Shown: positions 13,441 through 25,320, counted from the first letter of the stretch. The stretch is 64,000 bases of DNA from Bettongia penicillata ogilbyi (GCA_023548195.1 JAJHZJ010000757.1:620001-684000), one strand, 5' to 3'. Translations and numbers: made by a program. Notes: generated by a model not told the origin, from the sequence alone.

Positions 13441-13642
13441 CAGGGGTGGGGAACCTGTGACCTCAAGGCCAACGTGGCCCTCTAGGTCCTCAAGTGCCAC
13501 CCTTTTACTGAATCCAAAGTTCATCAAACAAATGCACTTAATAAAAGGATTTGTTCTGTAAGACGTGGACTCCGTCAAAAGGCTGCACCCAAGGACTTAG
13601 AGGGTCACATATGACCTGGAGATTGTAGGTTCCTCACCTTTG
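13441..13642. mobile_element. hAT-like palindromic MITE, full length
   Basis: Starts CAGGGGTGGGGAACCTGTGA and ends GTTCCTCACCTTTG, imperfect inverted termini. The arms pair along most of their length: 'ccttttactgaatccaaa...aaacaaatg' on the left against 'ggatttgttctgtaagacgtggactccgtcaaaagg' on the right. Flanks do not show a conserved 8-bp duplication. Confidence 0.85.
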
Positions 13643-13689
13643 CCCCAAACTATGTTCCTCATCCCATCTAGCTTTCCACCTTGGCCATC

Positions 13690-14004
13690 ATCTTGCCCTA
13701 CTTTTGAGTTTGTACTATTTCTCAATCTCTAACTGGCACCTCACCTCACTTTCTACCTTTTTGCTTAGGGAATTGTAATAATGTCAATACAACTATTGTT
13801 TTTGGGAAGACATGTCAATGCACTTCCTTAGTGCTCCAGACAGCATCCTTCTGACTTGCTAGGTCAAAATACTTTTCTCTGGTCCCCATTCCCCTAGATC
13901 CATTGTCTCCTCCTATGAAACTGTAAATTCTTTGAAGGCAGGGGCTGTACTGATTTTGTATTTGTATCTTCTAAACTTGGCGAACAGTAATCACTTAATA
14001 AATG
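13690..14004 (+). mobile_element. L2-like LINE 3' end
   Basis: 'gtaaattctttgaaggcaggggctgtactg...ttgtatc...cagtaatcacttaataaatgcc' is the L2 3' end on the plus strand. It runs directly into the TTCC array. Confidence 0.75.
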
Positions 14005-14130
14005 CCTTCCTTCCTTCCTTCCTTCCTTCCTTCCTTCCTTCCTTCCTTCCTTCCTTCCTTCCTTCCTTCCTTCCTTCCTTCCTTCCTTCCTTCCTTCCTT
14101 CCTTCCTTCCTTCCTTCCTTCCTTCCTTCC
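14005..14130 (+). repeat. (TTCC)31 microsatellite
   Basis: 126 bp of uninterrupted CCTT/TTCC units starting at the tail of an L2 3' end (AATAAATGCC). The perfection of the array indicates it is young and probably variable in length. Confidence 0.98.
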
Positions 14131-14790
14131 TATCTAATTGAGGAAATAAGATAGAATGGACAGTCTAGTGATAGTGAATTTACTGGGGGCATTCAGTGTC
14201 ATGTAATGTGGGTTTTTTAAATGAGGAGATTTACATTGCTGGGAATTACAGATTGTTACTTTGGAGCTTGTAGTAGTTTTAAAAAGTCTTTTATTTTATT
14301 TTTACAAAGGGCTATTTACTGAAAAGATACAACAAGAATCAAAGCATAAACACATTCCTTTGAAACAGTGACATTTTTTCACCTTTACTACCTCAGTTCC
14401 TGGGGACAGTGGGCTCAAACTTGAAAAATTTGCTACCCAGCATTCACCCCACTAAATTCTCTTTTGATTATGACATAGTCACTGGTGAAAACAAATCACC
14501 CACCTTGTTATCAAGATATGAATTTGACTACTGGATCAACTCACAGGTTTCTCTTCTGGGAGGCTCTGATACATCTCTTGGAGCAGCCTTTGGTATGGAT
14601 GCCATTTCCTGGACCACTGGCACTTCTCTAGCCTTTTGAAGCTAACATAGCCACAGATTAATTCTTTTACCTAAGTGTAGGAAAGAAGGGTTTCTCTCCC
14701 TCCCTCCCTCCCTCCCTCCCTCCCTCTCCCTCTCTTTACTCTTTAGAACATTATTCCAACTCTGGGGGGACTTTGGGGTTTGGGAAGGAT
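14131..14790. other. Unassigned DNA with a short (TCCC)n tract
   Basis: TCCC units lie at 14694-14726. A 76-codon frame at 14409-14639 (+) has unbiased composition but matches nothing I know. On the reverse strand the segment ends in an AATAAA-rich stretch near 14285-14305, so a small decayed retrocopy is possible; identity unknown. Confidence 0.4.
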
Positions 14791-14792
14791 TG

Positions 14793-14985
14793 TAGATCTA
14801 GAGTTCTGAGGGATCTGAAAATCTATCTAGTCCAATCCTCCATTTTGTTCATGAAGAAACTGAGACCTGGGGAGGATAAGTAGCTTGCCCAGTGACACAC
14901 AAATAGTAAACATTACAATTGAGATTTGGATCCATGTTCTCTGCTGACACAGCTGATTCACTTTCCCCATTCCACTATGTCTCCT
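14793..14985 (-). mobile_element. CORE-SINE
   Basis: 'tctagagttctgaggga...ctagtccaatcctccattttgttcatgaagaaactgagacc', 'gcttgcccagtgacacac' and the Cys/Pro-like 'ccactatgtct' end fit the marsupial CORE-SINE type. Orientation follows the order seen in the other copies. Confidence 0.7.
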
Positions 14986-15349
14986 AAGTCTAGAGCATGA
15001 TGGTATTTTTAGGATCCCCAGTAGATCTCCTTTGCATAGCATTTGTATTTAGTCCTTTGGTATTTGATGTATGATGGTGGCTTCTGTGGCACCTCCTCAA
15101 TGGGTAGGGTAGAGGTATCAGCAATATTCTAATGTTGAATGAATTTTTATGATAAAACTTGTTTGAGAAAGCCAGGATTACATCGTTAATATAACAAGCA
15201 TCTGAACAACCATCTTTCCCATTAAACCCAGGGGTGGTTGGAGAGTCACAGATGTATTTATGTGCATAAATAAAGGCACAGAAGTGGAAAAGAATAGAAC
15301 ATGCTTGGAATAGGGGTGGGGAAAACAATTGTCAAGTTTGCCTGAAACT

Positions 15350-15790
15350 AGAGTGAATGGAGGGGAATGATGTATGGAAAGTTTGAAAAGGTAGTGTGCC
15401 TCTAGGCTATGTGGGGACCTTAAATATCAATTAGAATAATATGAACTTTATTCAGTAGATAGTAGGGAGCTGTTGAGGATTTTCATTGGAAAAGTGATAA
15501 GCCCACACATATACATAAAAACATTATTTTAACTATAGCATAAAGGATTTGTTGAGCGTTGGGAGAGTTCAGGAAAGAAAATCTATTAGTAAGCTATTAT
15601 AATAGTCCAGGTAGATGGTAATGGATCATCCTATATCCAAGTGGTTCATATCAAGAAGAGAGGCAGATGGGTAAGATGTTTCAGAAGTACAGGAAGACTT
15701 GGTAAACGATAAGATATGTGAGATGAAGGTGATGGAAGAGTCTAAGATAGCACAAATGTTTTGCACACAGGAGGCAGTGAATGGTGGTAC
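15350..15790 (-). mobile_element. L2-like LINE fragment
   Basis: On plus the order 'ggagctgttgaggatttt', 'aatagtccaggtagatggtaatgga', 'gatatgtgagatgaaggtgatggaagag' parallels the reversed L2-like copies at 42535 and 45300. Strongly diverged. Confidence 0.6.
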
Positions 15791-15799
15791 CACAGATTA

Positions 15800-16030
15800 A
15801 AATAGCGAAGCCAGAAGGAGGAGCAGGTTTGATCCTGATTCTGCCTTCTGGGGCCAAGCTGAACAAGTCTTATCTCTTTTCCACAAGACAGTCTTTCAAA
15901 TACTTGAAGACTGTTATCATGGCCCTCCTACACCTTCTCTTTTTCAGGCAAAATTTCATCAGCTTCCAATATCACCAACCTGGTCATTGTCCAGTGGATA
16001 CACTCCAATTTGTCAATATCCATCCAAAAA
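15800..16030 (-). mobile_element. CR1/L3-like LINE fragment
   Basis: Reverse complement of the CR1/L3 C-terminal coding region: plus shows 'tcaaatacttgaagactgttatcatggc', 'cttctctttttcaggc' and 'ggacacagcc'. Minus-strand peptide includes the LAPEGR-like segment near 15850. Confidence 0.65.
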
Positions 16031-16199
16031 CAGGACACAGCCAAAGTAACGACAATGATCTAGACAATAATCAGAAAAGTGGAAGAACCAATATGATAAA
16101 ACTTTATCAAACATATTATGAGTGGGGTACCAGATATGTGTGATATAATGAAATTTTGAGCATGGTTCCTGTTCTCATAGTCTAGTTAAAGAGACAAGA

Positions 16200-16785
16200 A
16201 ACAACCTAGTTATAGTGCAAAGAATATTGAATTCGGAATTAGATCAGTTAAGTTTAAATCCTGATTTTGTCACTTAAAACCTAGGTAACTTTATGAAAGT
16301 CACTAGTCCTTCAAGTTTTTTCATCTATAAAATGAGAGAGTTGAGCCCATCTAGTTCTATGTCATGCTAGTCTATTCAGTGATTTGCTGTGTCATATGCA
16401 CTTACACACATACACATATACATGCCTGTATATGTGTACATATGTATGTATGTATGAATGACAAGTCATTTGATAGTGCAAATCTATCACAGGCTTGGAT
16501 AGGCTTTTGTGGACTATGCCTAAGTCACACAATTCTATATGATCCCAGAAATCAGTGCAATGGAAGAAACTCAGTATTCTGCAGGAGGCATGTATTAGCT
16601 TGTGGCAGGAGTATTTAGCAGATATTCACCAAACTTGGAATCAGGAAAGTGTGAGTTCAAAGCCCATTTCAGATGCTAACTATATATCCTTAATCATTCT
16701 TAAATGGTTTCCTCATTAATAAAATGAAGGAGTTGATGACCTCTAAGATTACTTCCAACCCTCCATCATGATCCTATGAGGTTTT
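16200..16785 (+). mobile_element. Two MIR/Ther-like SINEs flanking a TA-rich tract
   Basis: First SINE at about 16200-16362 ('agtttaaatcctgattttgtcac', 'gcccatctagttctatg'). Second at about 16620-16785 ('cttggaatcaggaaagtgtgagttcaaagc', 'ttacttccaaccct'). Between them, 16395-16460 is a TA/TG/ATGT tract. Confidence 0.65.
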
Positions 16786-16848
16786 AAAGGAATATATTCT
16801 ACTCCCCTATCCCCTACATTTGTTTTCTTAAAAAGTTTTGAGTTGCAG

Positions 16849-19649
16849 TTTTTTTAAAATTTTTAGTTTTCAACATTCATTGCCACAAGACTTTGAGTTC
16901 CACATTTTCTCTCCATCTCTCCCCTCCCCCACCCCAAAACACTATGCATTCTGACTACCTCCTTCCCCCAATCTGCCCTCCCTTCTATCACACCCCTCCC
17001 TTCCCTTATCACCATCTTCTCTCTTCTCTTATAGGGTAAGATAGATTTCTATACTTCATTACCGTATTTCTTATTTCCCAGTTGCATGCGAAAACAATTC
17101 TCAACATTCATTCCTAAAACTTTGAGTTCCAGCTTCTCTCCCTTCTTCCCTCCCCATCCATCCCCACTGAGAAGGCAAGCAATTCAATGTAGGCTATATA
17201 TGTGCAATTTTGCAAAAGACTCCCATAATAGTCATGTTGTGAAAGATTAACTATATTTCTCTCCATCTTCTCCTGCCTCCCATTTATTCTATTCTCTCTT
17301 TTGACTTTGCCCCTCCCCTAAAGTGTTTACTTTTAATTATTCCCTCCTCCCATTTGCCCTCTCTTCTATCATACTCCCCATATCCTGCTTATCCCTTTCT
17401 CCCCTACTTTCCTGTAGTGTAAGATATATTTTCATACCAAATTGAGTGTGCATGTTATTCCCTCTTTAAGCCAAATGTGATGAGAGTCAGCTTCACTTTT
17501 TCCCTTTCGTGTCCTCATTTTTCCCCTCCATTGAAAAAACTTTATCTTGCTTCTTTTATGAGAGATAATTTCCCCATTCCATGTCTCCCCTTCTCCACCC
17601 AATATATTTCTCTCTCATTCCTTAATTTTATTTTTTTTAGATATCATCCCTTCCTATTCAACTTACCCTGTGCCCTCTGTCTATATATATATATATATAT
17701 ATAATCCCTCTAACTACCTAAATACTGAGAAAAGTTTCAAGAGTAACAAATATTATCTTTTTATGTAGGAATGTAAGCAGTCCAACTTTAGTAAGTCCCT
17801 TATGATTTCTCTTTCTTGTTTACCTTTTCATGCTTCTTTTGATTCTTGTATTTGAAAGTTAAATTTTCTATTCAGCTCTGGTCTTTTCATCAACAATGCT
17901 TGAAAGTCCTCTATTTCATTGAATGACCATTTTTTCCCCTGAAGTACTATACTCAGTTTTACTGTGTAAGTGATTCTTGGTTTCAATCCTAGCTCCTTTG
18001 ACTTCTGGAATATCGTATTCCAAGTCCTTTGATCCTTTAATGTAAAAGCTGCTAGATCTTGTGTTATCCTGATTGTATTTCCACAATACTGGAATTGTTT
18101 CTTTCTAGCTGCTTGCAATATTTTCTCCTTGACCTGAGAATTCTGGAATTTAGCTGTAATATTCCTAGGGGTTTTTATTTTTGGATCTCTTTCAGGAGGT
18201 AATCAGTGGATTCTTTCAATATTTATTTTACCCTCTGATTCTAGAATATCAGGGCAGGTTTCCTTGATGATTTCTAGGCTCTTTTTCTGATCATGGCTTT
18301 CAGGTAGTTCCATAGTTTTAGAATTGTCTCACCTGGATCTATTTTTCAGGTCAGTTGTTTTTCCAGTGAGACATTTTGCATTATCTTCTAGTTTTTCATC
18401 CTTTTGGTTTTGTTTTGTAATTTCTTGATTTCTCACAAAATCATTAGCTTCCATCTGCTCCATTTTAATTTTTAAAGAACTATTTTATTCAGTGAGTTTT
18501 TGAACCTCTTTTTCCATTTGGCTAATTCTGCCTTTTTAATCATTCTTCTCCTCTTTGGCTTTTTGGATCTCTTTTGCCATTTGAGTTAGTCTATTTTTAA
18601 AGGTATTTTCTTCAGCATTTTTTGGGTCTCCTTTAGCAAGCAGTTGACTTGTTTTTCATAATTTTCTTGCATTGCTCTCACTTCTCTTCTCAATTTTTCC
18701 TCCACCTCTCTTACTTCATTTTCAAAATCCTTTCTGAGCTCTTCCATGACCTGAGAACACTGTATAGTTATTTTTGAGGTTTTGGATGCAGAAGCCTTGA
18801 CTTTTATGTCTTCCTCTGATGGTATGCATTGTTCTTCCTCATCCTAAAGGATGGAAGAAAATAGCTGTTCAGCAAGAAAGTAACCTTCTATAGTCTTATT
18901 TTTTCCCCCTTTTTTGAGCATTTTCCCAGTCAGTTACTTGACTTTTGAGTCCTTTGTCAAGAGGGGGGTATACTCTAGGGACCTGTAAGTTCTCAGTTCC
19001 CCCAAGGTGGTCCAATCAAGGGATTGAAGTTACTCTTCTCCTGACCTGTGCTCTGGTCTGGGAGCAACCATGAGCATTCTTCTGCCCAGGGTCTGTGAGC
19101 AGGGTTCCCTCTCCACAGCCACAACTACCTCCACTGGCCAGTGCTCCTCCTCACCCCAGGACTGCCAGTCAGGGCTGAGACCCAGATCAGCAACTCCATT
19201 CCCCCAGGGTCTTTTGGTTGAGGATGACAAAAATGGATGCTGCTGCCACCTGGGATCAGATCTAGACCACATTCCCTTCCCAACCAGGTGAAAGCTTTCT
19301 CACTGACCTTTGAAGCTGCCTTTGGCTTTTGTGGGTTTAGTAATCTGGGAACTGCAGCTGCTGCTGGGGATTCCACCCCCTGAGGCCTGCTCCGGTCCTG
19401 TCCCTGACATGCTGCATGACCAAAGCTGGGCTGGTTTCCATGGGCTGCACTCCGCCCCAAACCCAGTGTGATAGACCTTTCCTGTTGGCCTTCCAGGTTG
19501 CCTTGGACTGTAAATCTATTTCAATTTGTCATTTTGTGGCTTCTGCTGCTGTAGAATTTGTTTAGAGTCATTTTTTACAGGTATTTTATGGGCTGTGGGT
19601 GGAGAGCTTTTCCAAGTCCCTCCTTCTACTCTGCTGTCTTGACTCTGCC
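16849..19649 (-). mobile_element. ORF2-less L1-derived element (half-L1 type), copy A
   Basis: On minus the 5' end is GGCAGAGTCAAGACAGCAGAGTAG, the L1 5' motif in decayed form. The 5' UTR spans about 18850-19649, ORF1 about 18845-17830, then a roughly 1-kb 3' region ending in an A-rich tail at 16849. ORF1 shows a coiled-coil part (EELRKDFENEVREVEEKLRR), then a decayed RRM and the C-terminal domain (QAARKKQFQY, 18118-17828). A TGA interrupts it at 18203-18205. No EN, RT or Cys-rich ORF2 sequence lies between ORF1 and the tail. L1 ORF1 protein is the RNA-binding chaperone of the L1 particle; an element like this would need ORF2 protein from elsewhere. Confidence 0.85.
17682..17703. repeat. (TA)n tract embedded in half-L1 copy A
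   Basis: Eleven TA units between 'gtgccctctgtc' and 'atccctctaactacc', the same position as the TG-type repeats in the other two copies (27868-27938, 47474-47510). Confidence 0.95.
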
Positions 19650-19892
19650 ATAAAGGCAACTTGCAAGGGGTTAAGGATCACTTTAATAAAGTATAGTATC
19701 AGAGAAAATCAAAATCGAAATTTCAGAGAAAATGCAGAAAAATCAAGTCAACAGACATGCTTCCAAAATGTCTGATGATTACATATATACAGATTTACCA
19801 GAGAGGGAAGCATCAACTTCTGGGTTTTAGCAAGGGGACTCCTTAGCAGCTTTCCAGAGTCTCTCTGGCCAAAGAAACACTTCCATTCACTA
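19650..19892 (-). mobile_element. LTR-like fragment, inverted relative to 21842-22436
   Basis: The minus strand shares an ordered series of blocks with the plus strand at 22050-22310: 'ggcttag', 'agactctgg[g/a]aagctgctaag', 'gtgcttccctctctg'-like text, 'gtaat..tcagaca', 'ggaagcatgtct' and 'attttctct'. It lies between the 5' end of copy A and the 3' end of the next L1. Confidence 0.55.
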
Positions 19893-21841
19893 AGCCCCCT
19901 TGAGTTGCAATTTTATTTCTCCCTCCCTTCTCTCTATCTTTTCTGAGACAGTAAGCAATCAGATATAGGTTATATGGGTAATCTTGTAGAATATTTCCAT
20001 TTTCATCATTTTGTACAAGAAGACAAGTAAAAAAAGAATGAAAGAAAGAAAAGTGAAAAATAGAATGCTTCAGTCTGTTTTCAAACAATATCAGTGTTTT
20101 CTCTGGAGGTAGATACTATCCTTCATCATTAGTCCTTTTGGATTTTCTTGGATAATTGTATTGCTGGGAATAGCTAAGTCATTCATAGTTCTTCATTCAT
20201 TCACAATGTTCTCTTAGTTCTGTTAACTTTACTTTTTGTCAGTTCATGTAAATCTTTCCAAGTATTTCTAAAATCATCCTGCGTGTCATTTATTATAGCA
20301 CAACACTATTCTATCACAATCATATACCACATCTTGTTTAGCCATTCCCCAGTTGATGGGCATCCCTTCAATTTCAAATTCTTGGCCACCACAAAAAGAC
20401 CTGCTATAAATATTTTGAACATATTTGTCCTTTCCCTTCCCTTTTTGTGGTTGTCTTGAGATATAGACTCAGCAGTGGTGTTGCTGGATCAGAGAGTATG
20501 CACAGTCTTATAGCCCTTTTGTCATAATTCTGAATTGCTCTTCAGATTGTTTAGATCAGTTCACAACTCCATCAGCAGTACATTAGTGTCTCGGTTTTCC
20601 CATATCCCCTTCCACAATTTATCATTTTCCTTTTCTGTCGTATTAGTCAATCTGAGAAGTGTGAGATGGTGCCTCAGAGTTGTTTGCATTTCTCTAATCA
20701 GTAGTGATTTAGACTATTTTTCATGACTATAGATAGCTTTGATTTCTTTGTCTGAAAACTGCTTGTTCATATCCTTTGATCATTTAGCAACTGAGGAATG
20801 ACTTCTATTTATATAAATTAGACCTAGTTCTCTAAAATTTGAGAAATGAAGCCTTTATCAGAGACCTATGTTGCAGTTTTCAGCTTTCCTTATAATTTTT
20901 GGTTGCATTGGTTTTGTTTGTGCAAAAACTTTTTAATTTTATATAAACAAACTTAATTATTTTACATTATGTAATGTTATCTCTCTCTTGTTTGGTTATA
21001 AATTCTTTCCTAGTTTATAGATGTAACAGATAAACTATTCCATGTTCTCCTGTTTGCTTAAAATATCACCCTTATGTGTAAATAATGTTTTCTTCTCTGG
21101 TATATAGTTTGAGATATTAGTTTGCTGTACTGTTTTCTAGTTTTCCCAAAAGTTTTTGTGAAATAATGAATTTTTGTTCCTAAAGCTTAGATCTTTGGGT
21201 TTACCACTTACAAGATTACTATGGCCATTTATTATTACATAAGTCGTATCCAATCCATTCCACCAATACACCATTCTATTTCTTAGCCAGTACCAGATTG
21301 TTTTGGTAATTACCACTTTATAACACAATTTGAGATCTGCTATTATTAGTCCACCTTCCTTCGCAATTTTTTTTAATTGATTTCCTTGACCTTTTGTTCT
21401 TCTGGATGAATTTTGTTATTTATCTTTCTAGCTATATAAAATGATTGTTTGATAGTTTGATTGGTATGATACTGAGTCAGAATGGTCTTTTTTTATTATA
21501 ATACCTCAGACTTGGCCTACCCATGAGTAATTAATATTTTTCAAATTGTTTTGATCTGACTTTATTTGTGTGGAAAGTGTTTTGTAGTTGTGCTCATATA
21601 GTTCCTGGTTTTGTCTGGGCAGGTAGATTCCCAAGAATTTTATAGTGTTTACTGTAAATTTCATTTTAAATGAAATTTCTGTTTACCTTGTGCTGTTGGG
21701 TTTTGGTGGGCATATAAAGAAATACGGATAATTTATTTGGGTTTGTCATATATTCTACAATTTTGATAAAATTGTTAATGATTTCAAGTAGTTTTTAAGT
21801 TGATTCTCTAAGTATAATATCACATCATCTGCAAAGAGTAT

Positions 21842-22436
21842 GTAATGGCAAGCAAAGAAAGCTCTTTTGCTGTTTTTGTTTTAGTATAATCAAGTGCTTC
21901 TGATTGAATAATATCATTAAAAAGATCTTACCCTGGGAAGATTTGTAGGAAGGCCCCCACCTCTTGTTAATGAGACACTGGTTCTCAAGGGTTATGATGC
22001 TCTCTGGCTCTAAAATGTGTATAAACACTCTGAGGTGTGGTTTTACTTTGGGGCTTAGGTTTTGGAATAAACTTTGTGTGCCAGATGAGACTCTGGGAAG
22101 CTGCTAAGCAGCCCGCTGGCTTTGAAAACCTAGGTGTTGGTGCTTCCCTCTCTGTTAACTACATATGTATGTAATAGTCAGACAGTTGGTTCTATCTGTT
22201 GATCTGTGATGTATGTATTGCTGATGTCAGACAATTGGAAGCATGTCTCTTGATTCTCATTTCTCTGTATTTTCTCTTAAGGTCAGGGTGCTGACTTTCC
22301 CCCCCCCTGAACTAAGTGAATGATACATATGCTTGATCAAGGTGATTGTTGACCCCTCAAAAATTGCCTTTCCTTTTGGAAAAGCAGATCTAAGAACCTG
22401 TAATAGCAGGCCCTCCTGTGTATGTCAGGGTTCTTG
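21842..22436 (+). mobile_element. LTR-like insertion within L1 ORF2
   Basis: L1 homology stops at 'catctgcaaagagta' and resumes at 'cttagttttgtttcttc...gcttattctaattcc', which are adjacent in the L1 at 32530-32560. The 595-bp insert has TATAAA at 22020-22025 and AATAAA at 22066-22071, an LTR-like U3-R arrangement. No internal retroviral genes are present, so it would be a solo LTR. Exact ends and target duplication are unclear. Confidence 0.55.
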
Positions 22437-22944
22437 CTTAGTTTTGTTTCTTCATTGCTTATTCTAATTCCTTCAATTCTTTTTCTTCTCTTACTGCTAT
22501 AGCTAACATTTCTAGTACAATATTTAATAATAGAGGTGATAATGGGCATCCTTATTTTACCTTGATTGTATTGAGAAGGCTTTGCACTTTTCTCCATTAC
22601 AGATAAATCTTGCTCATGATTTCACATAAATTTTACTTATCCTTTTAAGATAAGCTTCATTTATTCCTATGCTTCCTAGGGTTATAATAGGGGTAATCAG
22701 GTAAGCTCTAGGGGGTAATCCTGATTGTAGCTCTATGTTATTTGGATTGTTTCTTTTTGGCTGCTTGCAGTACTTTCTCCTTGATCTACAAGCTCTTGCA
22801 TTTGGCTATGATGCTACTAGGAGTTTTCATTTTGGAAGCTCTTTCAGGTGGTGATCAGTGAATTTTTTCAATTTCTATTTTCTCCTTAGTTCTAATATAT
22901 CAGGGCAGTTTTCCTTGATAATTTCTTGAAAGATGTCTAGATTC

Positions 22945-22945
22945 T

Positions 22946-23014
<69 letters not shown>

Positions 23015-23094
23015 TTCTTCTTCTTCTTCTTCTTCTTCTTCTTCTTCTTCTTCTTCTTCTTCTTCTTCTTCTTCTTCTTCTTCTTTCTTCTTCT
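22945..23094 (+). repeat. (CTTT)n then (CTT)n microsatellite
   Basis: About 66 bp of CTTT units change abruptly to about 83 bp of CTT units, inside the ORF1 part of the deleted L1. The reverse-strand poly-Lys frame is an artefact. Confidence 0.97.
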
Positions 23095-23450
23095 TGTCAG
23101 GAAAGGGTTCAAGGCCTGGCTAATGGCTTGTGCTAAGAGTGAGGCTGCTGGGGTGGATGGAACCTTACTGTGATGAGAAACTACTGGTTTGCAGGAGGGT
23201 GGGGTCTCGTTTGTGGATTGCCCTAGTCTCAGAGTTCTACTATAGGTCCCCTACTGAGAGACTGGCTGCTTCTGTTCTTGGACCTCACTCCCTTATATCC
23301 CAGTGAGACAGACCTTTCTTCCTGTGCTGGTAACTTGCTTCTCAGCTCCAAGAACAGTTCTGAGGTGGTTTTAAAGTTGTTTGGAGGAGAATTTGGGAGA
23401 GTTTCAGATGGTTCCTTTCTCATCTTGGCATTGGAAGCTTGATGATCCTG

Positions 23451-24180
23451 TGAGTTTTGACAGACATTCTGGCAAAAAGAGAAAGCAGGAGAAAGTTGGG
23501 GAGTGACAAATGGAGTAGCATGTCAAGTCCTGATGGGGATTTAGAGGACTTAGGGATTTCTTTCCTCCTGCACCTGAAGTCAAATGCTAGGAACTAATAC
23601 AACAGTACTAATGCAGTCCTAGGAGGCTTCATCCATACTGGACATTCATGGACTGGAGACTTATTTTGGTTTGCTTTCTTTCAGATCCTGAACAGATCTC
23701 AACCCCTGCCTCCTTCTACCATCCTTGACAGGAGCAACATCCCTGTATCTAGTAATAGTAACTATCAGATTTGGAAGATGTAATGCTTTTGTGGTGCTAA
23801 GTAGATTGTCATCCTAGTGTTTCCAACTTGATCTTGGGACCAAGGCTGGCTTGTGGACCCTGAACCAGGAAAGACTTGTAATCTCTCATTCCTAAGGGAT
23901 TGGGAGGAGGTGAGTTGGTTTGTTCGTAGCTATGCATATTAAGAGTGCTTGTTGTCAGCGTGTTTTCTTGACATCTCAGTGTTCGGTATTTCATGCAAAT
24001 TGTTTTTGTTTCAGCCTTGTATAACATCATGTAATTAATGTTAAAACAACTTGGTCTTTTCAGTGAAGAATTTAGAGTTAAAAGGCGACTCAGTGAATTA
24101 TTATGAATACATTGAACCTAAAGCAGAATAGATTTTGGGGGTGATACTTTTGGGGTACCAGCCACATGTAAAGCAAACAA
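23451..24180. other. Unassigned DNA
   Basis: No repeat recognised. The pyrimidine-rich 'tttgctttctttcag' at about 23670-23685 resembles a splice acceptor but nothing downstream supports an exon. Confidence 0.4.
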
Positions 24181-24184
24181 TTAA

Positions 24185-24545
24185 CAGGCATTTATTTTGT
24201 GCCAGGGACTGTTTGTGAAAACTATCTAAGACAGCTTAGGGTAAGTGACAAGTAAATAACACAAATAATCAATGCATGGGCAACTCAGAATCCAGCAATG
24301 AGCAGAATAAATGTGTTAAACAGGTGGTTTTCTATTGACAGTGATCAATTAATCAATCTATAAACCAACAAGCATTTATTAAACACTATGTGTCAGGCAC
24401 TGTGCCAGGCACTGGTGATACAAAAAAAGGCAAAAGAGTTCTTGCCCTCAAGAAGCTTATGTTCTTATGTACAAGTTACATGCAGAGAAAGTAGAAGATT
24501 ATTTTAGAGGGCCCTGGCTCTTGCAGGAGGGAGTATAGTTAAGGA
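24185..24545 (-). mobile_element. L2-like LINE 3' ends, two adjacent pieces
   Basis: 24185-24290 has 'caggcatttattttgtgccaggga'. 24350-24545 has 'caagcatttattaaacactatgtgtcaggcactgtgccaggcactggtgatac' and 'cttgccctcaagaagctta', the reversed L2 3' end with its UTR. Confidence 0.8.
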
Positions 24546-24610
24546 ATAAAGTCATAATTCCTTCCATGTTGGGAATTAGAGAAGGCCAGTTCCAGTTGGG
24601 AAATCCAGCT

Positions 24611-24710
24611 CCCTCCCTTCCTTCCTTCCTTCCTTCCTTCCTTCCTTCCTTCCTTCCTTCCTTCCTTCCTTCCTTCCTTCCTTCCTTCCTTCCTTCTTTC
24701 CTTCCTTCTC
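24611..24710 (+). repeat. (TTCC)n microsatellite
   Basis: About 25 TTCC units, nearly perfect, with CTTT and TCTC variants at the distal end. Confidence 0.98.
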
Positions 24711-24909
24711 TCCTCTCTTTCTGTTCGTACAGGGAATCATACTCTTACTGGTGGGTGCTCTGCCCAAAGGGATATAAATTTTGACCATAAAACCTTGAAA
24801 GGCATCTTGGGGTTTACTGGGTTTATTTTTTTTAAGGATCATACCTAAAATCCAAATCCCTCTGACTCTTATCAATTGGCCAACAATAGGTCCCCACCCA
24901 AGTCCCACC

Positions 24910-25320
24910 TGGTCATTGTTTGGGCCCTGATGTCTCAGAGTGAGTGTAAATATCAGTTGTTGCTGTTTTTGTCAGAAACCCTGAGAGTCTTCCCCTTCCA
25001 GATTGTTTTTTTTTTTAACTATGTAAAAAAGAGATCATTTTTTTGGCCTCATTTTTTCTTACCAAGCTTTACTCATGGAATGGGCATTGCCTGAGACAAA
25101 CTGAGACCTGGGAAAAACTTTAGGTTAAAAAGGTCAAGGTCTCCTACTATATCGGGGGCCATCTGCAGTCATCCTGGCCTTTATCTTGCCACTGGACCCA
25201 TATCGTTCCAAGGGAGAGAGTGAGGCTGGTGACTTTATACAGCTCTGCTTTACTTGCAAGCCATGACACCAACTTTGAATGTCATAGTCCTTTTTGAGAA
25301 CAAAAGACAAACATCCACAA
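24910..25320 (-). mobile_element. Unclassified marsupial dispersed repeat
   Basis: Near-colinear with 48208-48600: 'tcagagtgagtgtaaatatcagttgttgctg', 'tgagacaaactgagacctggga', 'gtcatcctggccttta', 'tgccactggacccatat', ending 'aatgtcatagtcctttttgagaacaaaagacaaacatcca'. That end is the reverse of the start seen at 7100. Confidence 0.7.

Larger units (their letters stand above)
19893..23450 (-). mobile_element. L1 with large internal deletion
   Basis: From low to high coordinates: 3' UTR (19893-20150, purine-rich tract with AAATTGCAACTCAA), the C-terminal half of ORF2 (to about 22690, including LKPKD-type peptide GKPKDLSFRNKNS at 21137-21328), then directly ORF1 (22718-22945, with 'ttggattgtttctttttggctgcttgc' equal to the ARKKQFQ region), and 5' UTR-like sequence at 23100-23450. 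The ORF1 end, linker, endonuclease and N-terminal RT are absent. An LTR-like insert splits ORF2 at 21842-22436 and a TTTC/TTC microsatellite splits ORF1. Confidence 0.8.

Noticed and set aside
14280..14660. Possible small processed retrocopy on the minus strand
   Set aside because: The AATAAA-rich end is suggestive, but the short minus-strand peptide could not be assigned to any gene and no target duplication was found.
16839..19910. TTGAGTTGCA at 16840 and 19900 as a target duplication of half-L1 copy A
   Set aside because: Both are part of L1 3' UTR sequence (AAATTGCAACTCAA-type), so the match is homology between two L1 ends.
22900..23136. Poly-Lys and poly-Leu/Phe frames
   Set aside because: Products of the CTTT/CTT microsatellite only.
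23660..23790. Splice-acceptor-like tract followed by a possible exon
   Set aside because: A pyrimidine tract and CAG alone occur often by chance; no open exon with a donor follows.
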